Part shown: in pieces, positions 54,376-64,000 of the stretch
How positions within the stretch are numbered: the stretch's first letter is position 1
Layout: each line of letters starts with the position of its first letter
Assembly (NCBI RefSeq): GCF_000149955.1
Contig: NC_030988.1
Span: forward strand, 5,181,710-5,245,709
Source: Fusarium oxysporum f. sp. lycopersici 4287
Lineage: Eukaryota; Ascomycota; Sordariomycetes; Hypocreales; Nectriaceae
Direction of reading: 5' to 3'
DNA: 64,000 nt
Made by a program: the position numbers and the translations under genes
Notes under the pieces: generated by a model
Seen by the model: the letters and a program-made list of their open reading frames with translations, nothing else
Told to the model about the DNA's origin: nothing
The model's database searches: none

Positions 54376-54558
54376 TATCTAAAACTTAAATCCCTTTCTT
54401 AAATAAGCACTAGATAAGGCAGGGCAGGAAGATCTGCAGGATTATTTTAAGGCAATAAGCTTAATTATCTCCTAAGAGCCCAACTGGCTGCAATTAGGTC
54501 ACGACGAGGGGTCGTAACCAATTAAAATGCACAGAACAAGAGGTACTTCTACAGCTAC

Positions 54559-56330
54559 CTAAATTATGCGGTGGTATAAGTACCAGCAGGTCTCATTATT
54601 ACAAATCGGTACATCACATATCTTGCACCCATACCTCGTCTGCCGACTGCGATGCCTTCCTCTTGCGTTGCCGCTGATTTCAGCAAAAGCACGCCTTTGT
54701 AAGCCTTTTGACCTTATCTGCCCTTGCCGAAAGCCCTGACAAGCTAGGCATCTTGAACAACGACCACGATAGACATGGTTGATATCCCTATCTATGTGTC
54801 TTTGCCGTGTTTCTTGATCATCGATGTCCTCCTCAGCCCCTGACCGATATATCTTTCTTGCTTGCCTTTCTTGATGATATGTGTTAAATAAGGCGTTTGA
54901 AATGCACTTCCGCCAATCCTCCTGTGACGTATATCTCTCCCAATTTAGCTGGGGACTATGTAGTCGAAGGATATAGCTGTTAGTAAGTGCAACATCAAGG
55001 AGGAAGGTCCATATAAGTGCCTGCCAAGCCCCCCGGCGTAGGGGGTGATCGTAGCTTGTGTATGACCTCAATTGATCGCCTCGGTCAACGTGATTCATTT
55101 CATCATTATAAGCAGCAGCTGCTGTCGGGATTGGAACGACTTTAGTAGTCTCCTCACCAAATTCAAGCTGTATTGGCCGGGCTCGTAGGTGGTCTGTAGA
55201 CGGCCTCTTCCTCTTCTTATCGGTACGTTCATCGCCTCGGAAGACGGTTGTGATGAAGAGCACAAGGCTGTTATCCTTCCAAGCTAGTTGATTGACCTAT
55301 AAAGGAGGGGAAAGGACAAATTAGTAAGGGAAATATATAGAAAAGTGTTATAGCTTCTCACCTTGTTATCCCTCGTCGGGATAGCCCTGACTTCATTGAA
55401 GGCATAGTCACAACGCCCCAGTTTATCGAGTGCCTTATCCCTCTTTAGGTCCTTGTGTATGCCACAGTTAGGGCGGGCTGTGCCTGTGGCCCCGTATCCG
55501 TGATCACGAAGCTTGCGGAAAAGAGGTGGTGTTGAGAAGAGGTTATCCACAAAGACGTGATATGTCTGCTTTGGCAGCATATCACATAGGGAAATAACGA
55601 CTCCCTGCGTATTGCCTAGTTGTATAAGAGCAGCTGCCTCTCTCTTGTGTGCTAGGGCGACCTCTCTTTCGCCTTGGCCCCCGGTCTAAGGCATCGTAAT
55701 TTGAGCCTTTAAAGTGCCAAAGCCACCGAATAAAGAAGCCTGCTTGGACGATGACCCAGATCTTGAAGCCTAGTGGAGTTGGCTTCCCTTTGACAACAGT
55801 TGTCGCTGTTGATCTGCCTGCATAGCGGACCATACACTCATCTACAGCGAGATGAGAGCCTGGTTGGAAGAGTGCAGCTGACACTCTCTGTATGTGGTCA
55901 GACCACTCTTCAGCAGCTTGGAATACCTTCGGAAGGGGGGCGTTTTCATCGACCTTGGTGTGATCAAAGGGACGAAGATAGCGGTGGATCAGCTTAAACC
56001 TCCAATAGGGCATGAACTTAATAACTGAGTGCAGGGGGGATTGATCTCCTAGCCGGGGAGCCTTCCAATGGCTTCGTAGCTTCCTTTCCTTATGAATTCC
56101 TATTTAAATCAGCATGCCAAGCCATACACAGATCTGTGCGGTAGAGATCCCTTCCCAAGCTAGGAACGTTGAGTGTTTGTGAAGTGGGTTATTCCAGCTG
56201 TCAACCACGCCATTTTCAAGCAGGTAATAAATCCAACTATTAGTATATTCAATCCACCTCCAAAGCAGCGATTTATTGCAGCCTGTTGGGCTCTTAGGAG
56301 ATAGTAGCCGACAAATACGACCATTCACCA
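54559..56330 (-). pseudogene. piggyBac-like transposase (DDE_Tnp_1_7), decayed
   Basis: The minus-strand segments are: 56328-56104 (LHKHSTFLAWEGISTAQICV) ending at a TAA; the same frame resumes (HKERKLRSHWKAPRLGDQSP) into 56013-55650 with LAVDECMVRYAGRS (first Asp); a one-base shift near 55653; then LAHKREAAALIQLGNTQGVV and TYHVFVDNLFSTPPLF (second Asp). A 65-nt intron (55297-55361, donor GTGAGA) is followed by 55296-54559 with YNDEMNHVDRGDQLRSY (third Asp). The C-terminal cysteine-rich finger includes YGCKICDVPICNNETCWYLY. All catalytic Asp residues survive, but one stop and one frameshift break the frame and the N-terminus is missing. TTAA target sites and terminal repeats were not identified. 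Confidence 0.85.
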
Positions 56331-57018
56331 GCTATCAGCTGCCAGTTATGACAGGAGTCCCGACGCTAAACGTCAAAGAGTGGAGAGCTGAAAAGGCAGA
56401 ATAAGCAGCCAGTCCGGCATTACCTCATAACATTAGATTCTTTCAGTCCAGATTGGCCCGCTTGGTATAGATCGTCTAGCATCCAGTGGAAGGGTTACAC
56501 TAGCTCTATAATGTGACAAAGAAAGTCTTAGTATTTCTGCAAGGACGGCCTGTTTGTCTCAAGAGGTAAGTTGAACTGACTGCCGATCACAGCTTGAAAA
56601 GCGGCAAATAACAAAAGGACCTGACCATGAAGCTCAAAGCGGGGAACAAGGGCGGGGTCGGGACGGGGTACCTTCTCCTCCTAGTAAGCCGTATGCACCC
56701 CACAGGTCGCAGCAATCGCAGACCCAGGAGCAATTGTAGATCCCGGAGTGATTGTAGACTCCAGAGCGATTATAAGCCCTTAAGTGAATGTAGGCCCGGG
56801 GTAATTGAAAGCTCCGATACGATTGTAAACCCTGAACAGCTTTCTCAGAGGGATAGTTTAGCTGCTGGCTGGGGCCGGCATAGTTGTTAGATAAAAGCAA
56901 AAAGTATAAATATGAGATGTTTTCACGAGTATTGTCACAAAGTCAGTGACAACCTTTTCAAACAGTCTTATCTATCTGCCCGTCTTTGAAACTGTATTCT
57001 CAACACGCAACCGCAAAT
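56331..57018. other. non-coding stretch with an 18-bp repeat
   Basis: It contains the degenerate repeat at 56710-56830 and the promoter region of the small secreted protein gene at 57019. Confidence 0.55.
56710..56830. repeat. degenerate 18-bp tandem repeat
   Basis: About six units of the type GAGCAATTGTAGATCCCG, GAGTGATTGTAGACTCCA and so on. One forward frame reads as hexapeptides (AIVDPG, VIVDSR, AIISP), interrupted by stops. Confidence 0.6.
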
Positions 57019-57288
57019 ATGAAGTTCTCAGTTACCTTGCTGACCATCCTCGCCGGACTCGCAATCGCCAACCCCGCGGTGGAGGGAACTGCGGAGGCAG
57101 AAGCCGTCGACACACCAGCCCTTGACGGACTTATTGAAGTGCAAGCTCTTGACGGCAATTGTGTCCGGTGCATCAGAAGAGGATGCGGATCGGCCGCGGT
57201 CCGATGTCTCAGAGGACGACTTGCACCACTTATTTTGGCGTGTCTTGCGGCCAAGTGTGGCGATGATTTTGTCCGATGCTGCGCATGA
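57019..57288 (+). CDS. small cysteine-rich secreted protein (effector-like)
   Basis: An 89-aa protein. The start at 57019 is chosen because it directly begins a signal peptide (MKFSVTLLTILAGLAIANP); an in-frame upstream ATG would place 11 polar residues before it. After a short acidic, propeptide-like region (to about residue 45) the mature part has eight cysteines: C-x2-C, then C, C, C, C and a final CC pair (residues ~46-89), with basic residues between (IRRGC, VRCLRGR). Small secreted cysteine-rich proteins of this sort are often host-interaction or antimicrobial proteins. No named family is recognised, so the role is inference. It is intact, intronless and flanked by transposon relics. 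Confidence 0.72.
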   Translation: MKFSVTLLTILAGLAIANPAVEGTAEAEAVDTPALDGLIEVQALDGNCVRCIRRGCGSAAVRCLRGRLAPLILACLAAKCGDDFVRCCA

Positions 57289-59512
57289 GCTATTTCCGAT
57301 GATTAGTGGCCTACTGATGTGGCTTATTATTTCCACGAGTGACGAGGGCATTTGGATGCTTAGGAGGCTGGGTACGGTGTGACTTCGTTGCAAGTCTATC
57401 GATGATGCGGGACGTCTGGATGCTGCTGTGTGTTGGAGATAGCTCTCAATCGTTGTATGGACTTTTTTAGGGGAGTTTAAGCTCGGCCGATCGTTAGCGG
57501 GTTTAGTGTTTATTGGATTTGACACTATAGCAACTCTATCCTTCTACTTTATGAGAAGTCAAAATGGAACTTGAGCAAGTCTCATGACTTTCACTTCTGA
57601 TTAGTTGCCTTCTCTCTTTATTAATGTACCTTAGTTGCTGTGTTCCAGTTTTAGTATATAATTTAATTAATACCTCGCGTGTGTGATCCGCCAGTAAATG
57701 GTCACTCTATCGTCACCACCTTCCCCAGTATTGCAGACATAGTCCACATGCTCCTGCTCCTAATTAGGTGGTATAAAAAAGAACCTAAATTTCTTGCCGT
57801 CCAAGTCGCTTATTATTTCACTGTCGCTCTCGTTAAATGCAGAGTATAGCTCTAACCAGTCTACATGCCTGTAGTGGAATAATAAATATTCTAGTCAGCC
57901 CATAGCCATCCCTATTATATATACGGAGTAGGAGGTAGCAAGCTTATTAAGGATAACTAAAATCGTTTCTATATATATATATATATATATCCTATGTATT
58001 AGAAGTATATACACTAAAAAGCAATTTCTTTATACTTATACCTTTATTTTATCAAAGCTCAGTAAATTCCTAAATATTAAATAAGTCAAATATGTAGTGG
58101 TTGGAGATTAACATTTGGGGACGGACACTTTACTGGTTTCTCCGTTCTGAGACGGGGCCAGACCACATCTCGTAATTTAGTAAAGAAATTAGCAAGCTTA
58201 TGAATCCCCGGTTTTCTACACCTGCGGAGGTGCTATAAGGCGCAGCTAGAAACAAAGAGAACAGTAGGGACGCTTTGTTAGTGCTGTTCTAATTATAGTA
58301 GCGATATTTAGTTGGGTCGGGGTGTTGGATCGAATGGCGTCGTCTCCAAGACCTATCAGAAGGGAGGGCTGAACTACTTGCGACAACTGGACATACGTCA
58401 GACCTCTACTAAGAAGCGACACACATGCTAGCTCCGTGTGATGGAATGCTGAGCGAGGCGACGATAGTATCTGGTGAGAGCGATGCTCCTCGGCACTGCT
58501 AGCGCCGTGCTCAGTGATACTTGTAGAAACCTATGATATCTGCCGATTAAACGTAAGGCACAAGCGACTGACCTTCGTCTCTTCCTTAGGGTAGAAAAAA
58601 GCAGCCCAAAACGAGAAACCCCAGATCCACCTTTGTAGCTGGCCTTCGGTAGCCCTTATGTCACCCCCGTGTTATTAGGCTGGTTCGAGCGCCGACATCA
58701 AATTGGTGGTGGCAGTGTCCCAGCTACATAAAGCCGGTTTGATGTAGTAGTAAAAGCAGGGGTCGAAGCAGCCGCTGAGCAAATGCAGCACTGTACAATA
58801 CATTGTGAGGGCGATTGCCGAACGCAGGTGGCCTCCTTCAAATGCCGTCTTAGGGTTACATTCGTATTGCAGAAGATGTGGCATCAATGGCGCCTGGGAA
58901 ACATTGACAGACAAGGCACAATCCCTGACTGCATGGCGTTCCCTTGTAGGTCTGGATAGTACCTCCGTAGATATTCAGAAGACGAAAGCCAGCCGACACG
59001 CAACCAGGTATACCAATTAACCTCTCGTGCTTCCTTAGAGTCGAGAAGCATTTCATTCATTAAAGAAATTTGGTGTAAAATCTGGACTCAATGTTCTTAT
59101 AGCTGAGATGGGTTACAGATTGTCCAGAGAGTATCTGGAATAAAGGCGGCAATCTCGTTGTTAGCAACCGTGAGATGATGAAGAGAGCATTTATATTTAG
59201 GACAAGAACTTGTGACAGGATTTAAGTGCCTCTTTTAGTCATATATGTATTCTGTGGTGGCCTAAATTCGAGCAGCGTATCAGGTACTTGTTTCTTAACG
59301 CCATGGCTTAAACTTGAAACACCTCGTGTTCGACCTTGACCTGCAACCCATTCATCAAAAGCTGCATTTCTATTGCTATGAGACTTAGATAAGGAACGAA
59401 AAGCCCATTGAATCTGCGTGGCATTATCTTCTCTCGTTTCTCCTACAATTCATAAAGCCGTCGAAAAACACTGCACCTATCTAAATACCCGAATCTCACA
59501 CTTGCTTTCACC
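57289..59512. other. long gene-free stretch, partly AT-rich
   Basis: The 57.6-58.1 kb part is AT-rich and includes a (TA)n run near 57967-57990. From 58.1 to 59.5 kb composition is balanced, but only short motif-free frames occur. The last bases should hold the promoter of the gene at 59513. Confidence 0.5.
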
Positions 59513-60651
59513 ATGAGCTCCGAAGAATCGGTCCAAGACGAATTATTCCGCAGTGAAACTTCCGCAGTATTGCTAGGAATTCTTATTCCACCTCTCTTGA
59601 TCCTCTGGATCTGTAGTCTGTACCTTGTCCGGCGCGAAGATGATCCAGCACGAATGGCCTTTACGTATATGAAAATCGTTTACCTAACGGCCCTCCTGTG
59701 CGTTAAGTCTTCCTTGCGCGTGTTAAATATAACGTACTAGTTACTAACTCTTACAGCACGCTGACGTTTCGCTTCATCTATTTCATTGCGATGAACAAGA
59801 TACTCGTGTCTAGCGCCTCGGATGAGACCCTTCCAGATGGGTTTCTGCACTACATGGTCCACATCACCAATCGCCTCGACGCTCTGTCCACGACATTGCT
59901 CGACGTCACTGATGTATTCCTGATTATTACACTATTTGAGCTCGGTAATGGTTTCCTGATATGCCTAACGGCCAAGAGATCAAGCTTTTACCTTGTTTTA
60001 CGGTATTCGATCCTGGTTACATCTGCAGCTGTTCTCTACCTTAGCATTACCACCTTTATCCGCGGCCATTCTATCTGGATAAAGTCCTTGTCGATGGACG
60101 AGGACAGCGAACAACGCATTTGGAAAGACCTTGAAGAGCTGGACGAATGGGACACACCACTCCTGATTTTGTGGGGGGTTGCCTCTTTCGTCTTGCATAT
60201 GCATGCTTTGTTTGTAACAAGGCCAGGGACAAGCCCTTGATTCTAGATGTAAGTCTGATTTTGCATCCCCCTACCATCCTCCTTCATTTTTCGTGCCCGC
60301 CTGCTCCCCCCTTGGGCAAGGTGAAAGAGTGAATACTAAATGATATCGCAACAGTCCACTGTGATCTTTCTGGGCGCTACGGTTCTGAACCTCCTCAATC
60401 CAGGGAGACAGCTCCTAATGATCATCTTGAATCTGGACAAAGATAAGTGATATATCACAAGGCAGTCTTTCTACCTCATCGATAATACCCTTGACCACTG
60501 GATGCGCTTCTTCATCATCGCGCTCATATTTGTTCTAGAAATGCGGAAAGACAATGGGCTGTGGACTACACCACCACATTTTCCCGATGGCCTGGTGCCA
60601 GCAACGAATGCAATCAAAGGTCAATCTCGGTACCGTTTCGAAGAACTATAG
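59513..60651 (+). pseudogene. multi-pass membrane protein gene of unknown function, two lesions
   Basis: Exon 1 is 59513-59697 with TM1 (LLGILIPPLLILWICSLYLV). A 59-nt intron (GTGCGT, CTAAC branch) leads to exon 2 from 59757, with TLTFRFIYFI, a loop with MNKILVSSASDE, TM VFLIITLFELGNGFLICL and TM ILVTSAAVLYLSITTFI. At 60216 the frame ends in RPGTSP-stop. One base earlier in phase it continues (NKARDKPLILD) to a GTAAGT donor (intron 60249-60354) and STVIFLGATVLNLLNPGRQ. An in-frame TGA follows at 60448-60450, and then YITRQSFYLIDNTLDHW and MRFFIIALIFVLEMRK to 60651. The layout looks like a seven-TM fungal membrane protein. The family is not named with certainty. A frameshift plus a stop suggest decay. 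Confidence 0.6.
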
Positions 60652-60963
60652 GCATGAAGGAAATGGATGGACCATTCTGAGGACGGGAATGGAAACAAAA
60701 CGTGTCTAGGTACTAGGTGTAATCTTTTGCTATTGAGTATTCGAGTTGACTTCGTTTTTATTTATTACTTTATAAAAATACTAGTATGAGTATAGACCTT
60801 CCCTTCCTTAAAAGAACCAAAAGCAGCAATTATTGCTTATAGTGAAGGCTGTACTTGGTGTTTTAACTCTAGTAAAACTTAATGCCCGAGGGAAATAACA
60901 CTAATAGAATATCCCTTTAAGTAGTATGGCCTTTTAGTAAGGTTATAATAAGGGTATAAGTCT
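60652..60963. other. AT-rich non-coding stretch
   Basis: No feature is recognised before the satellite array. Confidence 0.6.
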
Positions 60964-61180
60964 AAATAAAATAAATAAAATAAATAAAATAAATAAAATA
61001 AATAAAATAAATAAAATAAATAAAATAAATAAAATAAATAAAATAAATAAAATAAATAAAATAAATAAAATAAATAAAATAAATAAAATAAATAAAATAA
61101 ATAAAATAAATAAAATAAATAAAATAAATAAAATAAATAAAATAAATAAAATAAATAAAATAAATAAAATAAATAAAATA
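60964..61180. repeat. 9-bp satellite array, about 24 copies
   Basis: A near-perfect array of the unit AAATAAAAT over about 217 bp. Confidence 0.97.
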
Positions 61181-61747
61181 TCTTATTATATAATTAAAGC
61201 ATGCCTACAGGGGTCGATGAAAGAGTCGCCTTTGAAGTGGGTTAAAGGAAGAAGGTTAGGACTAGCTGATAGGCAAGACTTTTTAGCTGGCATATGTGCA
61301 GCTAGGTTCAGGCTGTAATTAAGGCAGGTAATTATAATAATTTGGCTTACTAAAGCTTTGCCGGCTATAGAGGCAATAAATATTTAAATTATATTAGATT
61401 CTAGAGATACTTAGATATACCTTTTAAGGCTAATTTGTAAACTTAAAAAAAAAAACATCTTATTATACATTAATTTATCCCTTATATTATTATATTATAT
61501 TCTTTTAATAATATATTTTTAAGCAAGAAGCTTATATCTTCTTAAATTACTAGTAATTATAACTTATATTATATATTCTTAGGAAAAGCTTTTATAAGAG
61601 AAAATCTAAGGGCAGCTAAAGTACTACTTTATCAATAAGGCAGTTACCTCCTTTTATACTCTCTAAGTAAGCTTAATATTATTTTAACCTAATAATTATA
61701 TCTATTAGTCTTAAGTAATAAGATAAATTATTAAGGCTAGGATATAC
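61181..61747. other. AT-rich non-coding stretch
   Basis: Very AT-rich with TA/TTA-rich words. No gene; likely RIP-damaged repeat. Confidence 0.65.
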
Positions 61748-61752
61748 CTTAG

Positions 61753-61990
61753 TGTCACAGCTCGACCAGACTGGCCTACCCTAGACCACTAACAAGGTAG
61801 ATCCGGATCACGTGGCGATACGTTATCGCAGAGACTTTGTTTACCGACCAGATAGTTCCTGAACGTAGCTCCTCGAGCTACGTCTTGTTAATAGAGCCTG
61901 ACCTGCCTGCAGTGCCTATCCGTAGCAATAGACCGTATTCTGCCTGAAGCGTTCCCCGTTCACCTGCCCTACCGAGCCCAGCCCGTGACA
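61753..61990. mobile_element. solo LTR 1 with CTTAG target duplication
   Basis: A 238-bp GC-balanced block begins TGTCAC and ends GTGACA. It is flanked on both sides by CTTAG (61748-61752 and 61991-61995). These are the signs of a solo LTR left by recombination. No internal element sequence is adjacent. Confidence 0.88.
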
Positions 61991-61995
61991 CTTAG

Positions 61996-62313
61996 GTAGT
62001 AGCTAAGGCTATAAATTAAAAATAAGTTCTCTGGATAGTATATAATTATAATAATTAATTATATAGCTTTTAAGCTATAAAAAGGGTAGTAAGCTAATTA
62101 GGCTTATATATTAAAATAATAAATAAGCTTTTAATTATAATTTATATTAATAAACTCTTAGCTAAAGATAATAATAATTTAAAATTAGATAGTAAGCTGT
62201 TAAATAATAATAAAATATGAATTTTATCATAATTTAAATTAAAATATACCTTTTTTAAGCTAGCTAATAAAAGTTTAAAGGTAGTTCCTTAGAAGCTATT
62301 TATAATTTAGCCT
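61996..62313. other. AT-rich non-coding stretch
   Basis: Nothing recognised; strongly AT-rich. Confidence 0.65.
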
Positions 62314-62318
62314 TTTAG

Positions 62319-62449
62319 TGTTACGATTCGTGCCCGTAACAGCGCTATAAGGCTTCTATAAGGCAGCTGTAGCACACCCATGATTGCTTGCATAGCGATT
62401 ATGGCCCGATCTTTTGCCCTGTGGTTTAACGGCTTGTGCAACCGTTACA
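62319..62449. mobile_element. solo LTR 2 with TTTAG target duplication
   Basis: A 131-bp block begins TGTTACG and ends CGTTACA, flanked by TTTAG at 62314-62318 and 62450-62454. It differs in sequence from solo LTR 1 and from the Copia LTR. Confidence 0.8.
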
Positions 62450-62669
62450 TTTAGGCCTAGCCTTAGGGCTATTAAAAGTAATATTATTTTTAGCAATAAA
62501 AGCCTCTTTAAGATTCTTCTTACCTTCCTTTTAGTTATAGCCTTTAAAAGCTTAATAAGGTTAGTAGAGTTTCAAGTATATTAATTTTAATAAGTAAGTA
62601 TTTCCTAGAGTTAATTGCTAATTTAAGAAGAGTAATTAATAAATCCCTTAAATTTATATAAAGTATTAG

Positions 62670-62847
62670 TGTCAGATATAGGGGTCTATTGTGTGTATTC
62701 CACTCTCTGTCCGATAGTTGGGCTGGAACCCTATTTCTATCTGTTCAGTAATGACCTATCTAAGAGGTTGTTACAGTGCTGAGACAGCTCTCTGACCGGT
62801 AGTTCGGTCAGCCGGTTAGCCGGTCTCATTTTCACCAGTATTCAACA
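62670..62847 (-). mobile_element. 3' LTR of the Copia element
   Basis: Read on the minus strand, a purine tract (CCTGAGGGGGTG) is followed by TGTTGAATACTGG and ends in ATCTGACA at 62670, giving a 178-bp LTR with TG...CA ends. It lies 41 bp downstream of the polyprotein stop, where a 3' LTR is expected. The target duplication cannot be tested because the other end is outside. Confidence 0.75.
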
Positions 62848-62888
62848 CACCCCCTCAGGCTCAAGTACGTCCCTATTGAGCCTGTATT

Positions 62889-64000
62889 TCATAGGCAGTC
62901 TTCCGTATTTTGGAGTCTTTCTTCTATTCCTTCCTGCTTCCTGTTCTGCTGTCTTTCCTGAATGTCTTCCAGGCCAAGTTGATAAAGGAAGCGGTCCCAT
63001 TTGCCTGCCGGCAGGGCCTTTGTTAAGCCGTCTGCAATCATATCTGTTGACTTGGTGTATTTGACCTGAATTTTCCCTCCTTGAACCTCCTGCCTCAGCC
63101 AGTGGTTGTGGATATCCACATGCCTTAGCTTGGTCTTTAAGGTAGCTATTTCGGCAGTCACAAGGTTGATGGTCTGAGTGTTGTCGCAGTCAATCTGGAT
63201 GATCGAGTCATCAAGTTGGACTGTAAGCTCCTTCAGCAGTCGGCTCACATAGAGGGACTCCTTAGCCGCCTGTGCTAGGGCTAGGAGTTCTGCTTCTGTC
63301 GTGGATGTGGTGACTGTATCTTGCTTACTGGCTCTCCAACCGATTAACCCATTGAACAGCTTGATTGTATAAGCCTGCGAGCTTTTTCGGTCGAGGGTGT
63401 TATCTGCAAATGAGGCATCGCTAGCAACTCTGAGCCCACCGGGCCCTCCGAAGGCTAGGGCTCGATGCTTGGTGTATGTGAGGTAGTGGATAACGCGGTC
63501 AGCAGCTTCTTGATGGGCTCTGCCTGGATTGGTGAGGAATCGTGCCAGTCTGGAGACGGCGAAGGCTATATCGGGTCGGGTGTTAACAGCGATATAGAGG
63601 ACTGAGCCGACTTTGCGTTGGTAGCGTTGAATTTCTGCTGGGGTTGCTAGCCCTATTCGAGGCCGTAGCTCTATTTGAGTCATTGGTACTGTAGCTGTTC
63701 CTTTGTCAGCTAGGTTTGCAATTTTGTCAATATAGGCTGTTTGAGATAGCCAAATCTTCCTTGCAGGTCGGTCCCGTATGACTTCCATTCCTAGGAACCA
63801 TTGCATAGGGTTACCGCCTGTTAGCTTGTATCTCAATTGGAGCTGTTTTATCAGTTCATTGGCTTTATCTCCCCGAGCTTTTCGGTAGGCCACGATAACA
63901 TCGTCAACGTAGAAGAAGAAGAGGATTCCTTCCTTCTTGAAGCAGCAGGGCTCGTGGGGAACCTGTTCATAGCCAAGCTCTAAGAGGGTCTTCGAGAGCT
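62889..64000 (-). CDS. Ty1/Copia polyprotein, RT end and RNase H (partial)
   Basis: The open frame on the minus strand enters from the right edge. From the edge inward: LSKTLLELGYEQVPHEPCCF, the RT catalytic box FFFYVDDVIVAY (about 63890-63920), LTGGNPMQWFLGMEVIRD, PDIAFAVSRLARFL and the RNase H part. RNase H shows VASDASFAD, a TTSTTEAELLALAQAA acidic site, DCDNTQTINL and LRHVDIHNHWLR. It ends with a Gln/Glu-rich tail at 62889. No stop or shift is seen in this part. Integrase, gag and the 5' LTR lie beyond the window. Confidence 0.9.
   Translation of the reverse strand, partial: LSKTLLELGYEQVPHEPCCFKKEGILFFFYVDDVIVAYRKARGDKANELIKQLQLRYKLTGGNPMQWFLGMEVIRDRPARKIWLSQTAYIDKIANLADKGTATVPMTQIELRPRIGLATPAEIQRYQRKVGSVLYIAVNTRPDIAFAVSRLARFLTNPGRAHQEAADRVIHYLTYTKHRALAFGGPGGLRVASDASFADNTLDRKSSQAYTIKLFNGLIGWRASKQDTVTTSTTEAELLALAQAAKESLYVSRLLKELTVQLDDSIIQIDCDNTQTINLVTAEIATLKTKLRHVDIHNHWLRQEVQGGKIQVKYTKSTDMIADGLTKALPAGKWDRFLYQLGLEDIQERQQNRKQEGIEERLQNTEDCL

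Noticed and set aside
57122..57525. Frames overlapping the small secreted protein gene on both strands
   Set aside because: Shadow frames; only the 57019 frame has a signal peptide and ordered cysteines.
60964..61180. CRISPR-like array
   Set aside because: Uniform 9-bp satellite without spacers, in a fungal context.
1..64000. A single biosynthetic gene cluster or a Starship-type giant element
   Set aside because: No backbone synthase genes and no tyrosine-recombinase (DUF3435) captain are visible in the window; the evidence is only scattered cargo-like genes.

Overview
This window looks like a transposon-rich, accessory-type region of a filamentous ascomycete (Pezizomycotina) genome. The evidence is short introns of 43-106 nt with GT..AG ends and CTAAC-like branch points, Zn2Cys6, GATA and fungal bZIP regulators, a NACHT-WD protein of the fungal NLR type, and Fot1/pogo, hAT, piggyBac, Tad-type LINE and Copia elements. 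Many broken copies carry TGG-to-TAG changes, and several stretches are very AT-rich, which fits repeat-induced point mutation (RIP). The species cannot be named from the sequence alone.

Layout. 1-3.4 kb: a Tad-like LINE (minus strand) that appears to have landed in an OrsD/telomere-helicase-like relic (3.4-4.3 kb). 5.25-6.67 kb: an apparently intact NsdD-like GATA factor. 7.4-8.2 kb: hAT relic. 8.7-10.2 kb: four-exon Zn2Cys6 regulator. 10.5-11.8 kb: 3' tail of another LINE. 11.85-16.85 kb: a pogo/Fot element split by a complete hAT element with an 8-bp target duplication. 17.5-18.5 kb: bZIP gene, followed by a MITE and a second pogo element. 21.4-24.7 kb: three-exon NWD-NACHT-WD NLR. 25.2-26.1 kb: Tc1/mariner relic. 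29.8-31.5 kb: secreted protein of unknown function. 32.8-35.7 kb: a different pogo-superfamily element. 36.5-37.6 kb: Zn2Cys6-regulator pseudogene. 38.1-45.4 kb: further OrsD/helicase-like relics, with short hairpin-bearing direct repeats near them and an intact imine-reductase-like gene plus a pogo MITE between them. 46.4-47.7 kb: glycosyltransferase-like gene with one frameshift. 49.3-50.3 kb: intact sphingomyelinase-D-like (SicTox/GDPD-type phospholipase D) gene. 52.3-54.4 kb: third Fot-type pogo copy, next to a piggyBac relic (54.6-56.3 kb). 57.0 kb: small cysteine-rich secreted protein. 59.5-60.7 kb: decayed membrane-protein gene. 61-64 kb: a 9-bp satellite, two solo LTRs and the 3' end of a Copia element.

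The host genes do not form one obvious pathway. They are isolated, mostly single genes: regulators, an NLR, a redox enzyme, a GDPD-like lipase, a glycosyltransferase and an effector-like peptide, set between mobile elements. Three runs of N (2063-2194, 17847-18095, 52291-52647) interrupt a LINE, the bZIP gene and a pogo element. Noteworthy patterns not explained by ordinary gene annotation are: a dispersed three-palindrome module whose palindrome cores differ in step between loci; the hairpin-bearing direct repeats near the OrsD-like relics; and closely related pogo transposases carrying very different terminal repeats.
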